From Streptomyces sp. JJ36 (GTDB lineage: Bacteria > Actinomycetota > Actinomycetes > Streptomycetales > Streptomycetaceae): a stretch of 64,000 nt of DNA. Where the stretch lies: assembly GCF_021696945.1 (NCBI RefSeq), contig NZ_JACYHE010000001.1:144302-208301 (forward strand), written 5' to 3'. The notes beneath the pieces are model-generated. The model saw only the letters and a list, made by a program, of their open reading frames with translations, made no database searches and was not told the origin of the DNA. A program made the translations under genes and the position numbers. Below, piece by piece: positions 9,598 to 19,996 of this stretch (positions are counted from its first letter, which is position 1; each line of letters opens with the position of its first letter).

Positions 9598-10698
9598 CTA
9601 ACCGGAGCCGGGCTGCTCCACCGCGTCGCCGATGCCGCTGCGGTCCGTGGCGGTGCCCTCGGTCGCCGAGCGCGGCACCCGGCGGTCCTCCCTGAGCGCC
9701 GTCCAGACCTGCTGTGCCTTGTGTTCCATGGGCACCACCCGGTTCGGGTTCTGCGGGTCGTAGCGCACCGGCATGGTGAGCAGGCGCAGCTCGTCCGGGC
9801 CGACGCCGCGGAGCAGCCGGGCGATGCCGACCAGGTCGGCGACCGAGTCCAGTTCGGAGTCGGTGGTCAGCGCGGCGGTGGCGGTGTCGGCGAGGTCGTA
9901 GAGCTGCTTCGGGTTGCTGAAGAGCCCCAGGTCGTCGATCTTGTCGAGCAGGGCCCGGAGGAAGACCTGCTGGAGCTGTATGCGGCCCAGGTCGCTGCCG
10001 TCGCCGACGGCGTGCCGGGTGCGGACCAGGCCGAGGGCCTGCTCGCCGTCGAGGGTGTGGGTGCCCGGCGAGAGGTGCAGATGGCTGTCCGGGTCGTCGA
10101 TCGGCTTGTTGACCGTGACCTCCACGCCACCGAGGGTGTCGACGAGCTTCCGGAAGCCGGAGAAGTCGATCTCGACGTAGTGGTCCATGCGGACGCCGGT
10201 GAGCCGCTCCACGGTCTTCACGGCGCAGGCGGGGCCGCCGGCCTGGTAGGCGCTGTTGAACATCGCGTTCCGCTCGGCGGGGACCGTGCCCCCGCCGGGC
10301 TTCCGGCACTCCGGGCGGCGGACCAGGGTGTCGCGGGGGATGGAGACCACGGTGGCCCGCTCGTGGTCCTCGTGGATGTGCACGATCATGGCGGTGTCGG
10401 ACCGCGCGGTGCCGTCGTCGTCGCCGTACGGGGCGTTCTGGCCGGCCCGGGAGTCGGAGCCGAGGACCAGGAGGTCCAGCGAGCCGTTCGGCATGTCGGC
10501 GGGGCGGTCGGTGCCGAGCACGGAGTTGATGTCGACGCCGGCGATGTTGCCGTTCAGCCGGTAGTAGACGAAGCCGAGCCCGGCGCCGGCGATCAGCAGC
10601 ACGGCGACCAGTGACCAGACGGCCACGATCAGTGCGCGCCGGTGGCGGAGTCGCCCCCCGTACGCCACCCGGCCGAATCCGCCGCCGTCTCTCGCCAT
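9598..10698 (-). CDS. LytR-CpsA-Psr (LCP) family cell-wall polymer ligase
   Basis: Membrane-anchored LCP protein (366 aa) that moves glycopolymers from a lipid carrier to peptidoglycan or a similar acceptor. It has one N-terminal membrane helix (ALIVAVWSLVAVLLIAGAGL) and an external domain with family motifs LLVLGSDSRAG, RSDTAMIVHI, VVSIPRDTLV, and the Arg-containing ALGLVRTRHAV...DLGRIQLQQ. The ATG at 10696-10698 has GGGGA upstream; an ATG at 10743 lacks a ribosome-binding site. The WecA/TagO-like enzyme at 4067-5539 could feed the same wall-polymer pathway; that link is inference. Confidence 0.9.
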   Translation of the reverse strand: MARDGGGFGRVAYGGRLRHRRALIVAVWSLVAVLLIAGAGLGFVYYRLNGNIAGVDINSVLGTDRPADMPNGSLDLLVLGSDSRAGQNAPYGDDDGTARSDTAMIVHIHEDHERATVVSIPRDTLVRRPECRKPGGGTVPAERNAMFNSAYQAGGPACAVKTVERLTGVRMDHYVEIDFSGFRKLVDTLGGVEVTVNKPIDDPDSHLHLSPGTHTLDGEQALGLVRTRHAVGDGSDLGRIQLQQVFLRALLDKIDDLGLFSNPKQLYDLADTATAALTTDSELDSVADLVGIARLLRGVGPDELRLLTMPVRYDPQNPNRVVPMEHKAQQVWTALREDRRVPRSATEGTATDRSGIGDAVEQPGSG

Positions 10699-10953
10699 GC
10701 CGCCGGTCCCCTTTCGTCGGCCCGGTCCTTCCGCTCCTTCCATGTGATGCTCTGCTCAAGGGTTGCGCCACAGGTCACGGGAGCGGCGACCGGCGGCCGC
10801 CTCGGCTGTGCTGCCGGCCGGACAGCCGTCCGGCGCTGCCCGGAACAGCCCGTGTTCCCCGTTCTCGCCGCGGCGACGCTCCCGCGCGCGGCGGGATTCC
10901 GGGGCGGCGGGCCGGGGCGCCTACGCCGGATGGGCGTCCACGGACGTACGGCG

Positions 10954-10986
10954 AGGGCCGCCCCACCGGTGCGGTGGGACGGCCCT
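10954..10986 (-). terminator. Hairpin downstream of rho
   Basis: AGGGCCGCCCCACC / GGTGGGACGGCCCT, a 14-bp stem with one G-T wobble and a 5-base loop, 36 bases past the rho stop. No T tract, as is common in Streptomyces terminators. Confidence 0.6.
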
Positions 10987-11021
10987 GCGGATGTTCCGCC
11001 GAACGGGTGAAGACGAGGCGC

Positions 11022-13034
11022 TCAGTCGTTGCCGTTCGGCGTCGGCGTCGTCTTCTGGATCTGCATGAGGAACTCGGCGTTGGACTTGGTCTGCTTCATC
11101 TTGTCCAGCAGCAGCTCGACGGCCTGCTGCTGGTCCAGCGCGTGCAGGACCCGGCGGAGCTTCCAGACGACGGACAGCTCCTCGCCGCCCATCAGGATCT
11201 CCTCCTTCCGGGTGCCGGAGGCGTCCACGTCGATGGCCGGGAAGATCCGCTTGTCCGAGAGCTTCCGGTCGAGCTTGAGCTCCATGTTGCCGGTGCCCTT
11301 GAACTCCTCGAAGATCACCTCGTCCATGCGGGACCCGGTCTCCACCAGCGCGGTGGCGAGGATGGTCAGCGAACCGCCGTCCTCGATGTTCCGCGCGGCG
11401 CCGAAGAAGCGCTTCGGCGGGTAGAGGGCCGTCGAGTCCACACCGCCGGACAGGATGCGGCCCGAGGCCGGCGCGGCGAGGTTGTACGCGCGCCCGAGCC
11501 GGGTGATGGAGTCCAGCAGCACCACGACGTCGTGGCCCAGCTCCACCAGCCGCTTGGCGCGCTCGATGGAGAGCTCCGCGACCGTGGTGTGGTCCTCGGC
11601 CGGGCGGTCGAAGGTCGAGGAGATGACCTCGCCCTTGACCGACCGCTGCATGTCGGTGACCTCCTCGGGACGCTCGTCCACGAGGACGACCATGAGGTGG
11701 CACTCGGGGTTGTTGCGCGTGATCGCGTTGGCGACCGCCTGCATGATCATGGTCTTGCCGGTCTTCGGCGGGGCGACGATCAGGCCGCGCTGCCCCTTGC
11801 CGATGGGCGAGACCAGGTCGATGATCCGGGTCGTCAGGGCGCCCGGGTCGTTCTCCAGCCGCAGTCTCTCCTGCGGGTAGAGCGGGGTGAGCTTCTGGAA
11901 CTCGGCCCGGCCCTTGCCGCCTTCGGGGGCCATCCCGTTGACGGAGTCCAGCCGGACGAGCGCGTTGAACTTCTCCCGCCGCTCGCCCTCGCGGGGCTGG
12001 CGCACCGCGCCGGTGACGTGGTCGCCCTTACGCAGGCCGTTCTTCCGGACCTGGGCCAGCGACACGTACACGTCGTTCGGGCCCGGCAGGTAGCCGGAGG
12101 TCCGCACGAAGGCGTAATTGTCGAGGATGTCGAGGATGCCGGCGACCGGGATCAGGACGTCGTCCTCGGAGATCTGCGGCTCGAAGTCCTCGCGGCCGCC
12201 ACGCCGCCCGCGGCGGTCGCGGTAGCGGCCCCGGCGGCCGCGCCGGCCGCCGCCCTCGTCGTCGAAGTCGTCCCGGCGGTTGCCCCCGCCGCCCTGCTGC
12301 TGGCCGCCGCCGTCGTTCTTGCCGCGGCGGTCCCGCTGACGCTCGCGCTTGGAGGGGCGGTCCGGCTTGCCGCCGCCGTCGCCCTTGGACTCGGCGCCCT
12401 TGCCGCCGTCGCCCTTCTCCTTCGCCTGGCCGGCGTCCTTGCCGCCGTCCCGGGCGCCGGCGTTCCTGCCGTCGCGGTCCTTGGCGTCCTTGGCGTCCTT
12501 GCCGTCCTTGCCGCCGGCGCCCTTGGCGTCCTGCGACGACGGCTCGCGGCCCTCCGCGGTGTCCGCGGCGGCCTCCGCCTTGCCCTCCCCCTTGGCGCGG
12601 CGGCTGCGGCGCTCGTCGGCGGGCTGGCCGGGGATGTCGATCTGCTGCTGGGCGGTGCTCTGGTCCGCCGCCTCGGCCTGCGCCTCGCCCGTCCGCGCAC
12701 GCGAGGTCGCGCGGCGCTTCGGCTTGGCCTCGGCCTGGCCCTCGGCGGTGTCGGCGGACGAGGCCTTCTTGCCCTCGTCCGCGGGCGCGGCGGCTCCGCC
12801 GCCCGCCTGCTTCTCCCTGATGACCTCGATCAGCTGGCTCTTGCGCATCCGCGCGGTGCCCCTGATGCCGAGGCCGGAGGCAACCTGCTGGAGCTCGGCC
12901 AGGACCATGCCCTCGAGCCCGGTGCCGGAGCGCCGGCGCTTGGGGGCTGCAGGAGCGTCCGTGGCGGGCGCCTCGGCAGCAGCGCCGCCGCTGCTGTCGG
13001 CGTTCGCGCCCATCAGATCGGTGGTGTCGCTCAC
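11022..13034 (-). CDS. rho: Transcription termination factor Rho, actinobacterial long form
   Basis: Hexameric RNA helicase that ends transcription; 670 aa. Residues 37-78 form the Rho N-terminal helix domain ([16 protein letters not shown]...KSQLIEVI). Residues about 79-285 are a low-complexity insert of Lys, Arg, Asp, Gly, Ala and Glu, including a [12 protein letters not shown] repeat and a [20 protein letters not shown] basic patch. The RNA-binding cold-shock-like domain begins near [20 protein letters not shown]. The ATPase has Walker [11 protein letters not shown] and Walker [12 protein letters not shown]. Start is GTG 13032-13034 with GGAAGGA 8 bases upstream; an open frame to 13307 has no such site. 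Confidence 0.97.
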   Translation of the reverse strand: MSDTTDLMGANADSSGGAAAEAPATDAPAAPKRRRSGTGLEGMVLAELQQVASGLGIRGTARMRKSQLIEVIREKQAGGGAAAPADEGKKASSADTAEGQAEAKPKRRATSRARTGEAQAEAADQSTAQQQIDIPGQPADERRSRRAKGEGKAEAAADTAEGREPSSQDAKGAGGKDGKDAKDAKDRDGRNAGARDGGKDAGQAKEKGDGGKGAESKGDGGGKPDRPSKRERQRDRRGKNDGGGQQQGGGGNRRDDFDDEGGGRRGRRGRYRDRRGRRGGREDFEPQISEDDVLIPVAGILDILDNYAFVRTSGYLPGPNDVYVSLAQVRKNGLRKGDHVTGAVRQPREGERREKFNALVRLDSVNGMAPEGGKGRAEFQKLTPLYPQERLRLENDPGALTTRIIDLVSPIGKGQRGLIVAPPKTGKTMIMQAVANAITRNNPECHLMVVLVDERPEEVTDMQRSVKGEVISSTFDRPAEDHTTVAELSIERAKRLVELGHDVVVLLDSITRLGRAYNLAAPASGRILSGGVDSTALYPPKRFFGAARNIEDGGSLTILATALVETGSRMDEVIFEEFKGTGNMELKLDRKLSDKRIFPAIDVDASGTRKEEILMGGEELSVVWKLRRVLHALDQQQAVELLLDKMKQTKSNAEFLMQIQKTTPTPNGND

Positions 13035-13416
13035 GAAGGGGTCCTTCCCTGGAGCGGGCGTCGGCCTGTCTGGCTCGGCGACCGGTCGTGCTGTCCGGCG
13101 CGGTCCCGTCGGAAGGAGACCGGGCCGGGGCGGTGGTCCCGCCTGTACGTCTGGCGGTGAGATCAATTCACAAAGGTCCGGCATGACGCGGTGACCTGGG
13201 TCCGTCACACCGATTCCGGAGCGTGCACGGCACTGCTCGGCAGGATGCTCAGGCAGTGTGGGAGGCTCCCGGAAGAGAGGGTGGTCCCTGACAGGGACAC
13301 CGGGCACTGCACTCTACGGGCCTTCGGCGCGACCCAGGCGACTGCGAGTGCTCACTTGAGGTTAACACTACCGGATCCAACAAACATTCCCCCTCTCGAA
13401 TACCGGCGATCGGATG
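13035..13416. other. rho leader region (382 bases, no gene seen)
   Basis: No convincing gene on either strand. It holds the rho upstream region. A possible -10 (TAGTGT, minus strand 13370-13365) lies in a rare AT-rich spot, but no matching -35 is clear. If transcription starts there, rho has a leader of over 300 bases, which would suit autogenous attenuation known for rho in other bacteria (inference). Confidence 0.35.
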
Positions 13417-14352
13417 TCACTGTGCGGCGCCGCCACCCGCGGTCAGGGGCAGCACCCCGGCACCGGTCCGGTCGACCGCGAGCCGGTTGGCCGCCCAGCC
13501 CTCCCCGGCCAGCCGGGCGACCTTGTCGGCCGCACCCTCCTCGGCCAGCGCCAGGACGGTGGGCCCCGCCCCCGAGATGACCGCCGGGACGCCGTCCGCG
13601 CGCAGCCGGGCGACCAGGGCCGCGCTCTCCTCCATCGCGGGCGCGCGGTACTCCTGGTGCAGCCGGTCCTCGGTGGCGGCGAGCAGCAGCTCCGGGCGCC
13701 GGGTGAGCGCCTCCACCAGCAGCGCGGCGCGGCCGGCGCTGAACGCGGCGTCGACGTGCGGCACGGTGCGCGGGATCAGCCCGCGCGCGGTCCGGGTCAG
13801 CACCGGCTGGGCCGGCACGAAGACCACCGGAACGACGGACGCGGCGGGCTCCATCCTGACCGCGCGGGCGGCGCCCGCCTCCGTCCAGGCCAGCGTGAAG
13901 CCGCCCAGCAGACAGGCCGCGACGTTGTCCGGGTGGCCCTCGATCTCGGTGGCCAGCTCCAGCATCGCCGTCTCGTCGAGCCGGGCCTCGCCGCCGGTGG
14001 TCACCGCGCGGGCGGCCATGATGCCGGCGCAGATGGCGGCGGAGGAGGAGCCGAGGCCGCGACCGTGCGGGATGCGGTTCGCGCACACCACCTCCAGGCC
14101 GCGCGGCTGCCCGCCGAGCAGGTCGAAGGCGGTGCGCAGGGAGCGTACGAGCAGGTGGTCCTCGTCCCGCGGCAGCGTGTCGGCGCCCTCCCCGGCGATG
14201 TCGATGTGCAGACCGGAGTCGGCGACGCGGACCACCACGTCGTCGTAGAGCCCCAGGGCGAGGCCCAGGGTGTCGTACCCGGGGCCCAGATTGGCGCTGG
14301 TGGCGGGGGTGCGCACCCGGACTGCGGCTGCGCGGAACGCGGGACCGGCCAT
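13417..14352 (-). CDS. thrB: Homoserine kinase
   Basis: GHMP-family kinase (311 aa) that phosphorylates homoserine with ATP, the step before threonine synthase. Motif 1 VRVRTPATSANLGPGYDTLG, the ATP-binding glycine loop PHGRGLGSSSAAICAG, and the C-terminal GVPAVISGAGPTVLAL are all present. The ATG at 14350-14352 follows GAGGAGAG with good spacing. It lies downstream of hom and thrC but 590 bases from thrC, so it may have its own promoter. Confidence 0.95.
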   Translation of the reverse strand: MAGPAFRAAAVRVRTPATSANLGPGYDTLGLALGLYDDVVVRVADSGLHIDIAGEGADTLPRDEDHLLVRSLRTAFDLLGGQPRGLEVVCANRIPHGRGLGSSSAAICAGIMAARAVTTGGEARLDETAMLELATEIEGHPDNVAACLLGGFTLAWTEAGAARAVRMEPAASVVPVVFVPAQPVLTRTARGLIPRTVPHVDAAFSAGRAALLVEALTRRPELLLAATEDRLHQEYRAPAMEESAALVARLRADGVPAVISGAGPTVLALAEEGAADKVARLAGEGWAANRLAVDRTGAGVLPLTAGGGAAQ

Positions 14353-14942
14353 CTCTCGATGACTCTCCTCGTTGACTCGCTGTGGTGACGTGCAGAGGTG
14401 TGGGACGTGGGGACGGGACGACTCCCCTGGGACCGCGGGGGCCAGCCGGACCGGTCGCTGTCCCGACGCCCCGCGCGACGGGACGCATATCGGTGCTGCC
14501 GTCGCACGAACGTGGGACCGGGGTGAATGCCAGCCTATCGAAGGAAGGTTCCCCGGGGACATAGGGCGCACGGGAGGCGCACGAAGCGTGTCGTGTCACC
14601 CACGTGCGCCAGGACCGCGTGGGCGCCCGCCGCCCGGGGCGTGACCTGCGGGTCCGGGCCGCACCGGCGGCCCCGCGCACCCCCGGGACCGTGCGGTCCC
14701 GGAGCCCCGTGCGCCCGCCGCCGCGGAGTGCTGCGGCCCCGCCGGGCGTGGCAGGGGGCCGGGATCGCAGGGCTCCGAGTCGGCCCGGACCGCACCGGAG
14801 CACCGCGGGCCCGGACACCCCGGCGCCGCCCGGCCGGGCCCCCGGTTGCCGCCGCCCCCTCCGGCGTCCGTACGGCCCCGGGCAGCGTCCCGGGGCCCGG
14901 TCACCCGCGCGGGTGTTCCCGGAACCCGGCCACCCGCCCGGC
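14353..14942. other. Long thrC-thrB intergenic region (590 bases)
   Basis: I find no gene supported by codon pattern or ribosome-binding site. It contains the perfect hairpin at 14683-14702 and a dispersed 8-bp dyad GGCGCACG/CGTGCGCC (14576-14610). No Thr- or Ile-rich leader peptide of the enterobacterial attenuator kind is visible. Confidence 0.4.
14683..14702 (-). terminator. Hairpin, possible thrC terminator
   Basis: CCGGGACCG-TG-CGGTCCCGG, a perfect 9-bp inverted repeat, lies about 240 bases past the thrC stop. No T tract. The short 2-base gap would open to a small loop in RNA. Confidence 0.4.
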
Positions 14943-16091
14943 TCAGCCGCGCAGGCCGAGCCGCTCGGCGGCCGCGTCCGCGTCGACCGGGACCGTGACC
15001 GGCTGCGGGGCGCCCGCGACGGCCCAGTCCGGGTCCTTGAGGCCGTTGCCGGTGACCGTGCAGACGATCCGCTGCCCCGGGGCCACCGTGCCCTGCTCGG
15101 CGGCCTGGAGCAGGCCCGCCACCGAGGCGGCCGAGGCCGGCTCCACGAAGACGCCCTCCTGGGCCGCCAACAGCCGGTAGGCACGCAGGATCTGACGGTC
15201 GGTCACGGAGTCGATGAGGCCGCCGGACTCCTCCTTGGCCCGCTCGGCCTGCTCCCAGGAGGCGGGGTTGCCGATGCGAATCGCGGTGGCGATGGTGGAC
15301 GGGTCCTTCACCGGCTCGCCGTGCACCAGCGGCGCCGCGCCCGCGGCCTGGAAGCCCCACATGTGCGGGGTGCGGGTGGCGGGGCCGCCGGTCGCGCGGT
15401 CCGCGTACTCCCGGTACCCCTTCCAGTAGGCGGTGATGTTGCCGGCGTTCCCCACCGGCAGCACGTGGATGTCGGGGGCGTCCCCGAGCATGTCGACGAC
15501 CTCGAAGGCGGCCGTCTTCTGACCCTCGATCCGGGACGGGTTCACCGAGTTCACCAGTGCGACCGGGTACTTCTCGGAGAGCCCGCGGGCCAGGGTGAGG
15601 CAGTCGTCGAAGTTGCCGTCCACCTGGAGGATCTTGGCGCCGTGCACCAGCGCCTGCCCCATCTTGCCGAGCGCGATCTTGCCCTGCGGCACCAGCACCG
15701 CGCACACCATGCCCGCGCGCACCGCGTAGGCGGCCGCGGAGGCACTGGTGTTGCCCGTGGAGGCGCAGATGACCGCCTGCGCGCCCTGCTCCTTGGCGTG
15801 CGTGATGGCCATCGTCATGCCCCGGTCCTTGAAGGAGCCGGTGGGGTTGGCGCCCTCGACCTTGAGGTGGACGTCGCAGCCGGTGGCCGCGGAGAGCACC
15901 CGGGCGGGCACCAGGGGCGTGCCGCCCTCGCGCAGGGTCACCACCTCGGTGCCGGGCTCCACCGGCAGCCGCTCGCGGTACTCCTCGATCACACCCCGCC
16001 ACTGCCGCCCGGCCGGGCCGCCGGCCGCGGGGGCCCCGGCGCGCGCACCGGGCATGCCGGACGCGGAAGACGTACTGTCCATGATGGCCAT
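14943..16091 (-). CDS. thrC: Threonine synthase
   Basis: PLP enzyme (382 aa) converting O-phosphohomoserine to threonine. The PLP lysine is in [15 protein letters not shown]; the phosphate-binding glycine loop is [16 protein letters not shown]; the substrate region [13 protein letters not shown] is the serine-dehydratase-fold signature. The ATG at 16089-16091 sits 8 bases after the hom stop, with GAGGAACA upstream; an ATG three codons later is possible. Coupled with hom, and followed by a long gap before thrB. Confidence 0.95.
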   Translation of the reverse strand: MAIMDSTSSASGMPGARAGAPAAGGPAGRQWRGVIEEYRERLPVEPGTEVVTLREGGTPLVPARVLSAATGCDVHLKVEGANPTGSFKDRGMTMAITHAKEQGAQAVICASTGNTSASAAAYAVRAGMVCAVLVPQGKIALGKMGQALVHGAKILQVDGNFDDCLTLARGLSEKYPVALVNSVNPSRIEGQKTAAFEVVDMLGDAPDIHVLPVGNAGNITAYWKGYREYADRATGGPATRTPHMWGFQAAGAAPLVHGEPVKDPSTIATAIRIGNPASWEQAERAKEESGGLIDSVTDRQILRAYRLLAAQEGVFVEPASAASVAGLLQAAEQGTVAPGQRIVCTVTGNGLKDPDWAVAGAPQPVTVPVDADAAAERLGLRG

Positions 16092-16099
16092 TGTTCCTC

Positions 16100-17392
16100 T
16101 TACTCCCCTTCGACCCGCATGATGCTCGCGACGCCGCGGACGGTGTCCAGATTGCGCAGCGCCTCGACGGTCGCGGTGAGCGCGGCGTCGGGGGCGCGGT
16201 GGGTGACGACGACGAGCCAGGCCTCGCCGTCCTTCCCCTGCTGCCGGACGGTGTCGATGGAGACATCGTGCTCGGCGAAGACGGTGGCGACCTGGGCGAG
16301 GACGCCGGGCTTGTCGGCCACGTCCAGGCTGATGTGGTAGCGCGTGACCACGTCGCCCATCGGGGAGACCGGGAGCTGCGTGTAGGCGGACTCCCCCGGA
16401 CCGCGGGCGCCGTTGACCTTGTTGCGGCAGGCGGCCACCAGGTCGCCGAGCACGGCGGAGGCCGTCGGCGAGCCGCCCGCGCCGGGGCCGTAGAACATCA
16501 GCTGCCCGGCCGCGTCGGACTCCACGAAGACCGCGTTGTAGGCCTCCCGCACCGAGGCCAGCGGGTGGCTCAGCGGGATCATGGCCGGGTGGACCCGGGC
16601 CGTGACGGAACGGCCGTCGGCGGACCGCTCGCAGATCGCCAGCAGTTTGACCGTGCAGCCCATGCGTTTCGCGGAGGCGATGTCCCCGGCCGTGATCTCG
16701 GTCAGGCCCTCCCGGTGCACGTCGTCCAGGCGGACCCGGGTGTGGAAGGCCAGCCCGGCGAGGATGGCGGCCTTGGCGGCCGCGTCAAAGCCCTCCACGT
16801 CGGCCGTCGGGTCGGCCTCCGCGTAGCCGAGCGCCATGGCCTCGTCCAGCGCCTCGCCGTAGCCGGCGCCGGTGGACTCCATGCGGTCCAGGATGAAGTT
16901 GGTGGTGCCGTTGACGATGCCGAGCACCCGGTTGACCTTGTCCCCGGCCAGGGACTCGCGCAGCGGCCGCACCAGCGGGATCGCGGCGGCGACCGCCGCC
17001 TCGTAGAAGAGGTCCCCGCCGTGCTTCTCGGCGGCCTCGTGCAGCGTCGGCCCGTCCTCGGCGAGCAGCGCCTTGTTGGCCGTGACCACGCTGGCGCCGT
17101 TCTCGAAGGCGCGGGTGATCAGGCCGCGGGCGGGCTCGATGCCACCGATCACCTCGACCACCACGTCGACGTCCTCCCGGGCCGCCAGGCCCGCGGCGTC
17201 GGTGGTGACCAGCGCCGGGTCCACCCCCTCGCGGACCCGGTCCGGGCGGCGTACGGCGATCCCGGCCAGCTCGACCGGGGCGCCGATCCGGGCGGCGAGG
17301 TCCTCCGCGTGCGTCGTCATGATGCGTGCCACCTCTGAGCCGACGACTCCACAGCCCAGCAGCGCCACCTTCAGCGGACGCGTACGCATCAT
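16100..17392 (-). CDS. hom: Homoserine dehydrogenase
   Basis: Reduces aspartate semialdehyde to homoserine (430 aa), the branch point to threonine and methionine. Rossmann motif [17 protein letters not shown] at the N-terminus; the catalytic region has [12 protein letters not shown] and [19 protein letters not shown]. The C-terminal ACT domain ([20 protein letters not shown]) suggests threonine feedback control, as in other monofunctional Hom proteins. Two adjacent ATG codons (17390-17392 and 17387-17389) follow GAGG; I used the first. Clustered with lysA upstream and thrC downstream. Confidence 0.96.
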   Translation of the reverse strand: MMRTRPLKVALLGCGVVGSEVARIMTTHAEDLAARIGAPVELAGIAVRRPDRVREGVDPALVTTDAAGLAAREDVDVVVEVIGGIEPARGLITRAFENGASVVTANKALLAEDGPTLHEAAEKHGGDLFYEAAVAAAIPLVRPLRESLAGDKVNRVLGIVNGTTNFILDRMESTGAGYGEALDEAMALGYAEADPTADVEGFDAAAKAAILAGLAFHTRVRLDDVHREGLTEITAGDIASAKRMGCTVKLLAICERSADGRSVTARVHPAMIPLSHPLASVREAYNAVFVESDAAGQLMFYGPGAGGSPTASAVLGDLVAACRNKVNGARGPGESAYTQLPVSPMGDVVTRYHISLDVADKPGVLAQVATVFAEHDVSIDTVRQQGKDGEAWLVVVTHRAPDAALTATVEALRNLDTVRGVASIMRVEGE

Positions 17393-17537
17393 TCGACCTC
17401 GCTCACTTGTCAATCGTGGTGCCCTCAGTCTCACGTACCGGTGGGGATAATCCCTGCTTCGTCCAGTATGTGAGACGTTCATCTCGCCCAACGGCACGGG
17501 TGGTACGGCGGCCCGCCCGGCAGCCGCCGCCGGCCGG

Positions 17538-18929
17538 TCAGCCGACGTCCAGCCGCAGCAGGTCCTCCTCCGTCTCCCGCCGGAGGATCACCCGCGCCTC
17601 GCCGTCCCGCAGCGCGACCACCGGCGGCCGCAGCGCGTGGTTGTAGTTGCTGGCCATCGAGCGGCAGTAGGCCCCGGTCGCGGGCACCGCCACCAGGTCG
17701 CCCGGCTCCAGGTCGGACGGCAGGAAGGCGTCCCGTACGACGATGTCGCCGCTCTCGCAGTGCTTGCCGACCACCCGGGAGAGCATGGGCGGCGCGTCCG
17801 AGGAGCGGGACACCAGCGCCACGGTGTAGTCGGCGTCGTAGAGCGCGGTGCGGATGTTGTCCGACATCCCGCCGTCCACGCTGACGTACGTCCGCAGCCC
17901 GTCGAGCTGCTTGACCGTGCCGACCTCGTAGAGGGTGAAGGCCGTCGGCCCGGCGATCGCCCGGCCCGGCTCCACCGACAGCCGCGGCACCGCCAGCCCC
18001 GCGGACTCACACTCCCGGGTGACGATGTCGTGCAACGCCTTGGCGATCACCTGCGGCTCGGCCGGGTCGTCCTCGGAGGTGTAGGCGATGCCCAGGCCGC
18101 CGCCCAGGTCGATCTCCGGCAGCTCGACGCCGTGCTCGTCCCGGACCTCCCGCAGCAGCCCGACCACCCGGTGCGCCGCCACCTCGAAACCGGAGGTGTC
18201 GAAGATCTGCGAGCCGATGTGCGAGTGGATGCCGACCAGCTCCAGGCTCTCCAGCCGCAGCACCCGCCGCACCGCCTCCGCGGCCTGGCCGCCGGCCAGC
18301 GCCAGGCCGAACTTCTGGTCCTCGTGGGCGGTGGCGATGAACTCGTGGGTGTGCGCCTCCACGCCCACCGTCACCCGGATCTGCACCGGCTGGCGGCGGC
18401 CCAGCCGCTCGGCGAGGTGCGCCACCCGCACGATCTCCTGGAACGAGTCCAGCACGATCCGGCCCACCCCGGCCTCGACCGCCTGCTCGATCTCCGCGGC
18501 GGACTTGTTGTTGCCGTGCAGCGCGATCCGCTCCGGCGGCATGCCGGCGTCCAGCGCGGTGGACAGCTCGCCCGCGGAGCACACGTCGAGGTTGAGGCCC
18601 TCCTCGTGCAGCCAGCGCACCACGGCGCGGGAGAGGAACGCCTTGCCGGCGTAGAAGACGTCGGCGCCCGGCCCGAAGGCGTCCCGCCAGTCGCGGCAGC
18701 GGGCACGGAAGTCGGACTCGTCGAGGAAGTAGGCGGGGGTGCCGAACTCGGCGGCGAGATCGCGCACGTCCCGCCCGGCGACGGTGACGGCGCCGGTGGC
18801 GTCGCGCCGGACCGTACGGGCCCAGATGCGCGGGTCGAGCGCGTTGAGGTCGGCGGGGGGCGCGGTGTAGTGGCCCTCGGGCAGCACGTCGGCGTGCCGG
18901 GGCCCGGCGGGGTGTGCGGAACGGCTCAT
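17538..18929 (-). CDS. lysA: Diaminopimelate decarboxylase
   Basis: PLP-dependent last step of lysine synthesis (meso-DAP to lysine), 463 aa. PLP lysine in [16 protein letters not shown], the [10 protein letters not shown] substrate loop, the glycine-rich [12 protein letters not shown], and the C-terminal barrel with [10 protein letters not shown] and [12 protein letters not shown] where the Cys and Tyr of the second subunit act. The N-terminal 40 residues ([20 protein letters not shown]) match the actinobacterial form. ATG at 18927-18929, 18 bases after the preceding ArgS-like gene; both probably share a transcript. Confidence 0.96.
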   Translation of the reverse strand: MSRSAHPAGPRHADVLPEGHYTAPPADLNALDPRIWARTVRRDATGAVTVAGRDVRDLAAEFGTPAYFLDESDFRARCRDWRDAFGPGADVFYAGKAFLSRAVVRWLHEEGLNLDVCSAGELSTALDAGMPPERIALHGNNKSAAEIEQAVEAGVGRIVLDSFQEIVRVAHLAERLGRRQPVQIRVTVGVEAHTHEFIATAHEDQKFGLALAGGQAAEAVRRVLRLESLELVGIHSHIGSQIFDTSGFEVAAHRVVGLLREVRDEHGVELPEIDLGGGLGIAYTSEDDPAEPQVIAKALHDIVTRECESAGLAVPRLSVEPGRAIAGPTAFTLYEVGTVKQLDGLRTYVSVDGGMSDNIRTALYDADYTVALVSRSSDAPPMLSRVVGKHCESGDIVVRDAFLPSDLEPGDLVAVPATGAYCRSMASNYNHALRPPVVALRDGEARVILRRETEEDLLRLDVG

Positions 18930-18947
18930 GACTGGTGCGGTTTCCCC

Positions 18948-19880
18948 TCAGAGGTGTGCGGGTGCGGTGACGCCGAGCTGGGACAGGCCGCCTGCCAGCA
19001 CCGTCCCGGCGGCCTCGGCGAGGGCCAGCCGGGCGCGGTGGGCGGCCCCGGGTTTCTCGTCACCGCGGGGCAGACACCCCTCGTGGCGGTCGTCGTGCAG
19101 GTCGCGGAGGGCACCGGCCGCGGCGTCCAGATGCCGGGCCAGCCGCCCCGGGTCGCCGGCGCCCGCGACGCGGGCGGTGTCGGCGAGCAGCGCGAGCAGC
19201 CGGCGCTCGGCCGGACCCGCGTAGCCGTGGCCGCCCGCCCCGGGCTCGGGGCGCAGGCCGAGCGCGGCGCCGTTGTGCAGCAGCGCACGGGCGCGGGAGT
19301 GGGCGTACTGGACCCGGAACAGCGCACTCGCGTCCGTACGGACCAGCAGCGCGGCCGGGTCCTCACCGGTGGCCGCCGCCCACGCGGCGGCGTCCCGCGC
19401 GGGGGCGTCGCCGGTGGCGGCGGGGTACGGGTCGGGGGCGCTCGGCGCTCCGGGCACAGTGCGCGCAGCGGCGCCGTACGCGCCGGGGTCGGCGCCCGGA
19501 GTGGCGTCGTGCCCGCGAGAGGGACCGGCGTTCCCGGTGTGCTCGGCACCCCCGGCGGAGCCGCCCGCCAGCTCACGTACGAGCGCGGCGCGCCCGGCGC
19601 CGTCCAGCGTGACGTTCAGGAAGCCGGGGCCGGAGACCTCCACGTGCGCGATCCCCGGCCGTTCCGCCAGCCCCCGCGCGAGCCGCCGCGCAAGCGGCTC
19701 CGCGTCCAGCCGGGCGGCCCGGGCCGCCCGGAGCACGGCCCCGGTGGCGTAGTCCCCGCTCCCGCGCCGCGGCGGCGACTCGATCACCACCCGCTCCGGG
19801 AGCGTCACCCGCCGTCCGGCGTCGGCGACCGCACCGTGCAGCGAGTGCAGCACGGTGCGGGAGAGCTGTGCGGGTGTCAC
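18948..19880 (-). CDS. nrtL: ArgS-related anticodon-binding protein NrtL-like
   Basis: A 310-aa protein with the C-terminal DALR anticodon-binding domain of arginyl-tRNA synthetase (FRVQYAHSRARALLHNG and a helical end with LALAEAAGTVLAGGLSQLG), preceded by an ArgS N-terminal (Arg-tRNA-S_N)-like part (HVEVSGPGFLNVTL). The catalytic domain with HIGH and KMSKS is missing; a Pro/Gly/Ala linker of about 70 residues replaces it. It therefore cannot charge tRNA, and may bind tRNA-Arg (inference). GTG start at 19878-19880. The position just upstream of lysA is the usual one for this family in actinobacteria. Confidence 0.85.
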   Translation of the reverse strand: MTPAQLSRTVLHSLHGAVADAGRRVTLPERVVIESPPRRGSGDYATGAVLRAARAARLDAEPLARRLARGLAERPGIAHVEVSGPGFLNVTLDGAGRAALVRELAGGSAGGAEHTGNAGPSRGHDATPGADPGAYGAAARTVPGAPSAPDPYPAATGDAPARDAAAWAAATGEDPAALLVRTDASALFRVQYAHSRARALLHNGAALGLRPEPGAGGHGYAGPAERRLLALLADTARVAGAGDPGRLARHLDAAAGALRDLHDDRHEGCLPRGDEKPGAAHRARLALAEAAGTVLAGGLSQLGVTAPAHL

Positions 19881-19996
19881 CAGGCCAGGGTATGGGAGAC
19901 GGGGTGGTTCCGCGCGAACCGGTTTCGCGGGGTGGGACGCCGCGCGCCGGTGCGTACGCCGGGTGGGCGTTGCGATGCGGGGCGCTCGGGCACACC

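Noticed and set aside
12471..12515. Possible CRISPR or tandem DNA repeat in the rho insert
   Set aside because: The GTCCTTGGC-type units are imperfect, coding for KDAKDAKD, and lack unique spacers.
10611..13160. Plus-strand open frame opposite rho with repeated Ala/Leu
   Set aside because: Antisense of the charged rho insert; the repeat composition comes from the rho coding sequence.
14353..14942. Threonine attenuator leader peptide
   Set aside because: No Thr/Ile-rich short ORF with antiterminator pairing; Streptomyces is not known to use that control.
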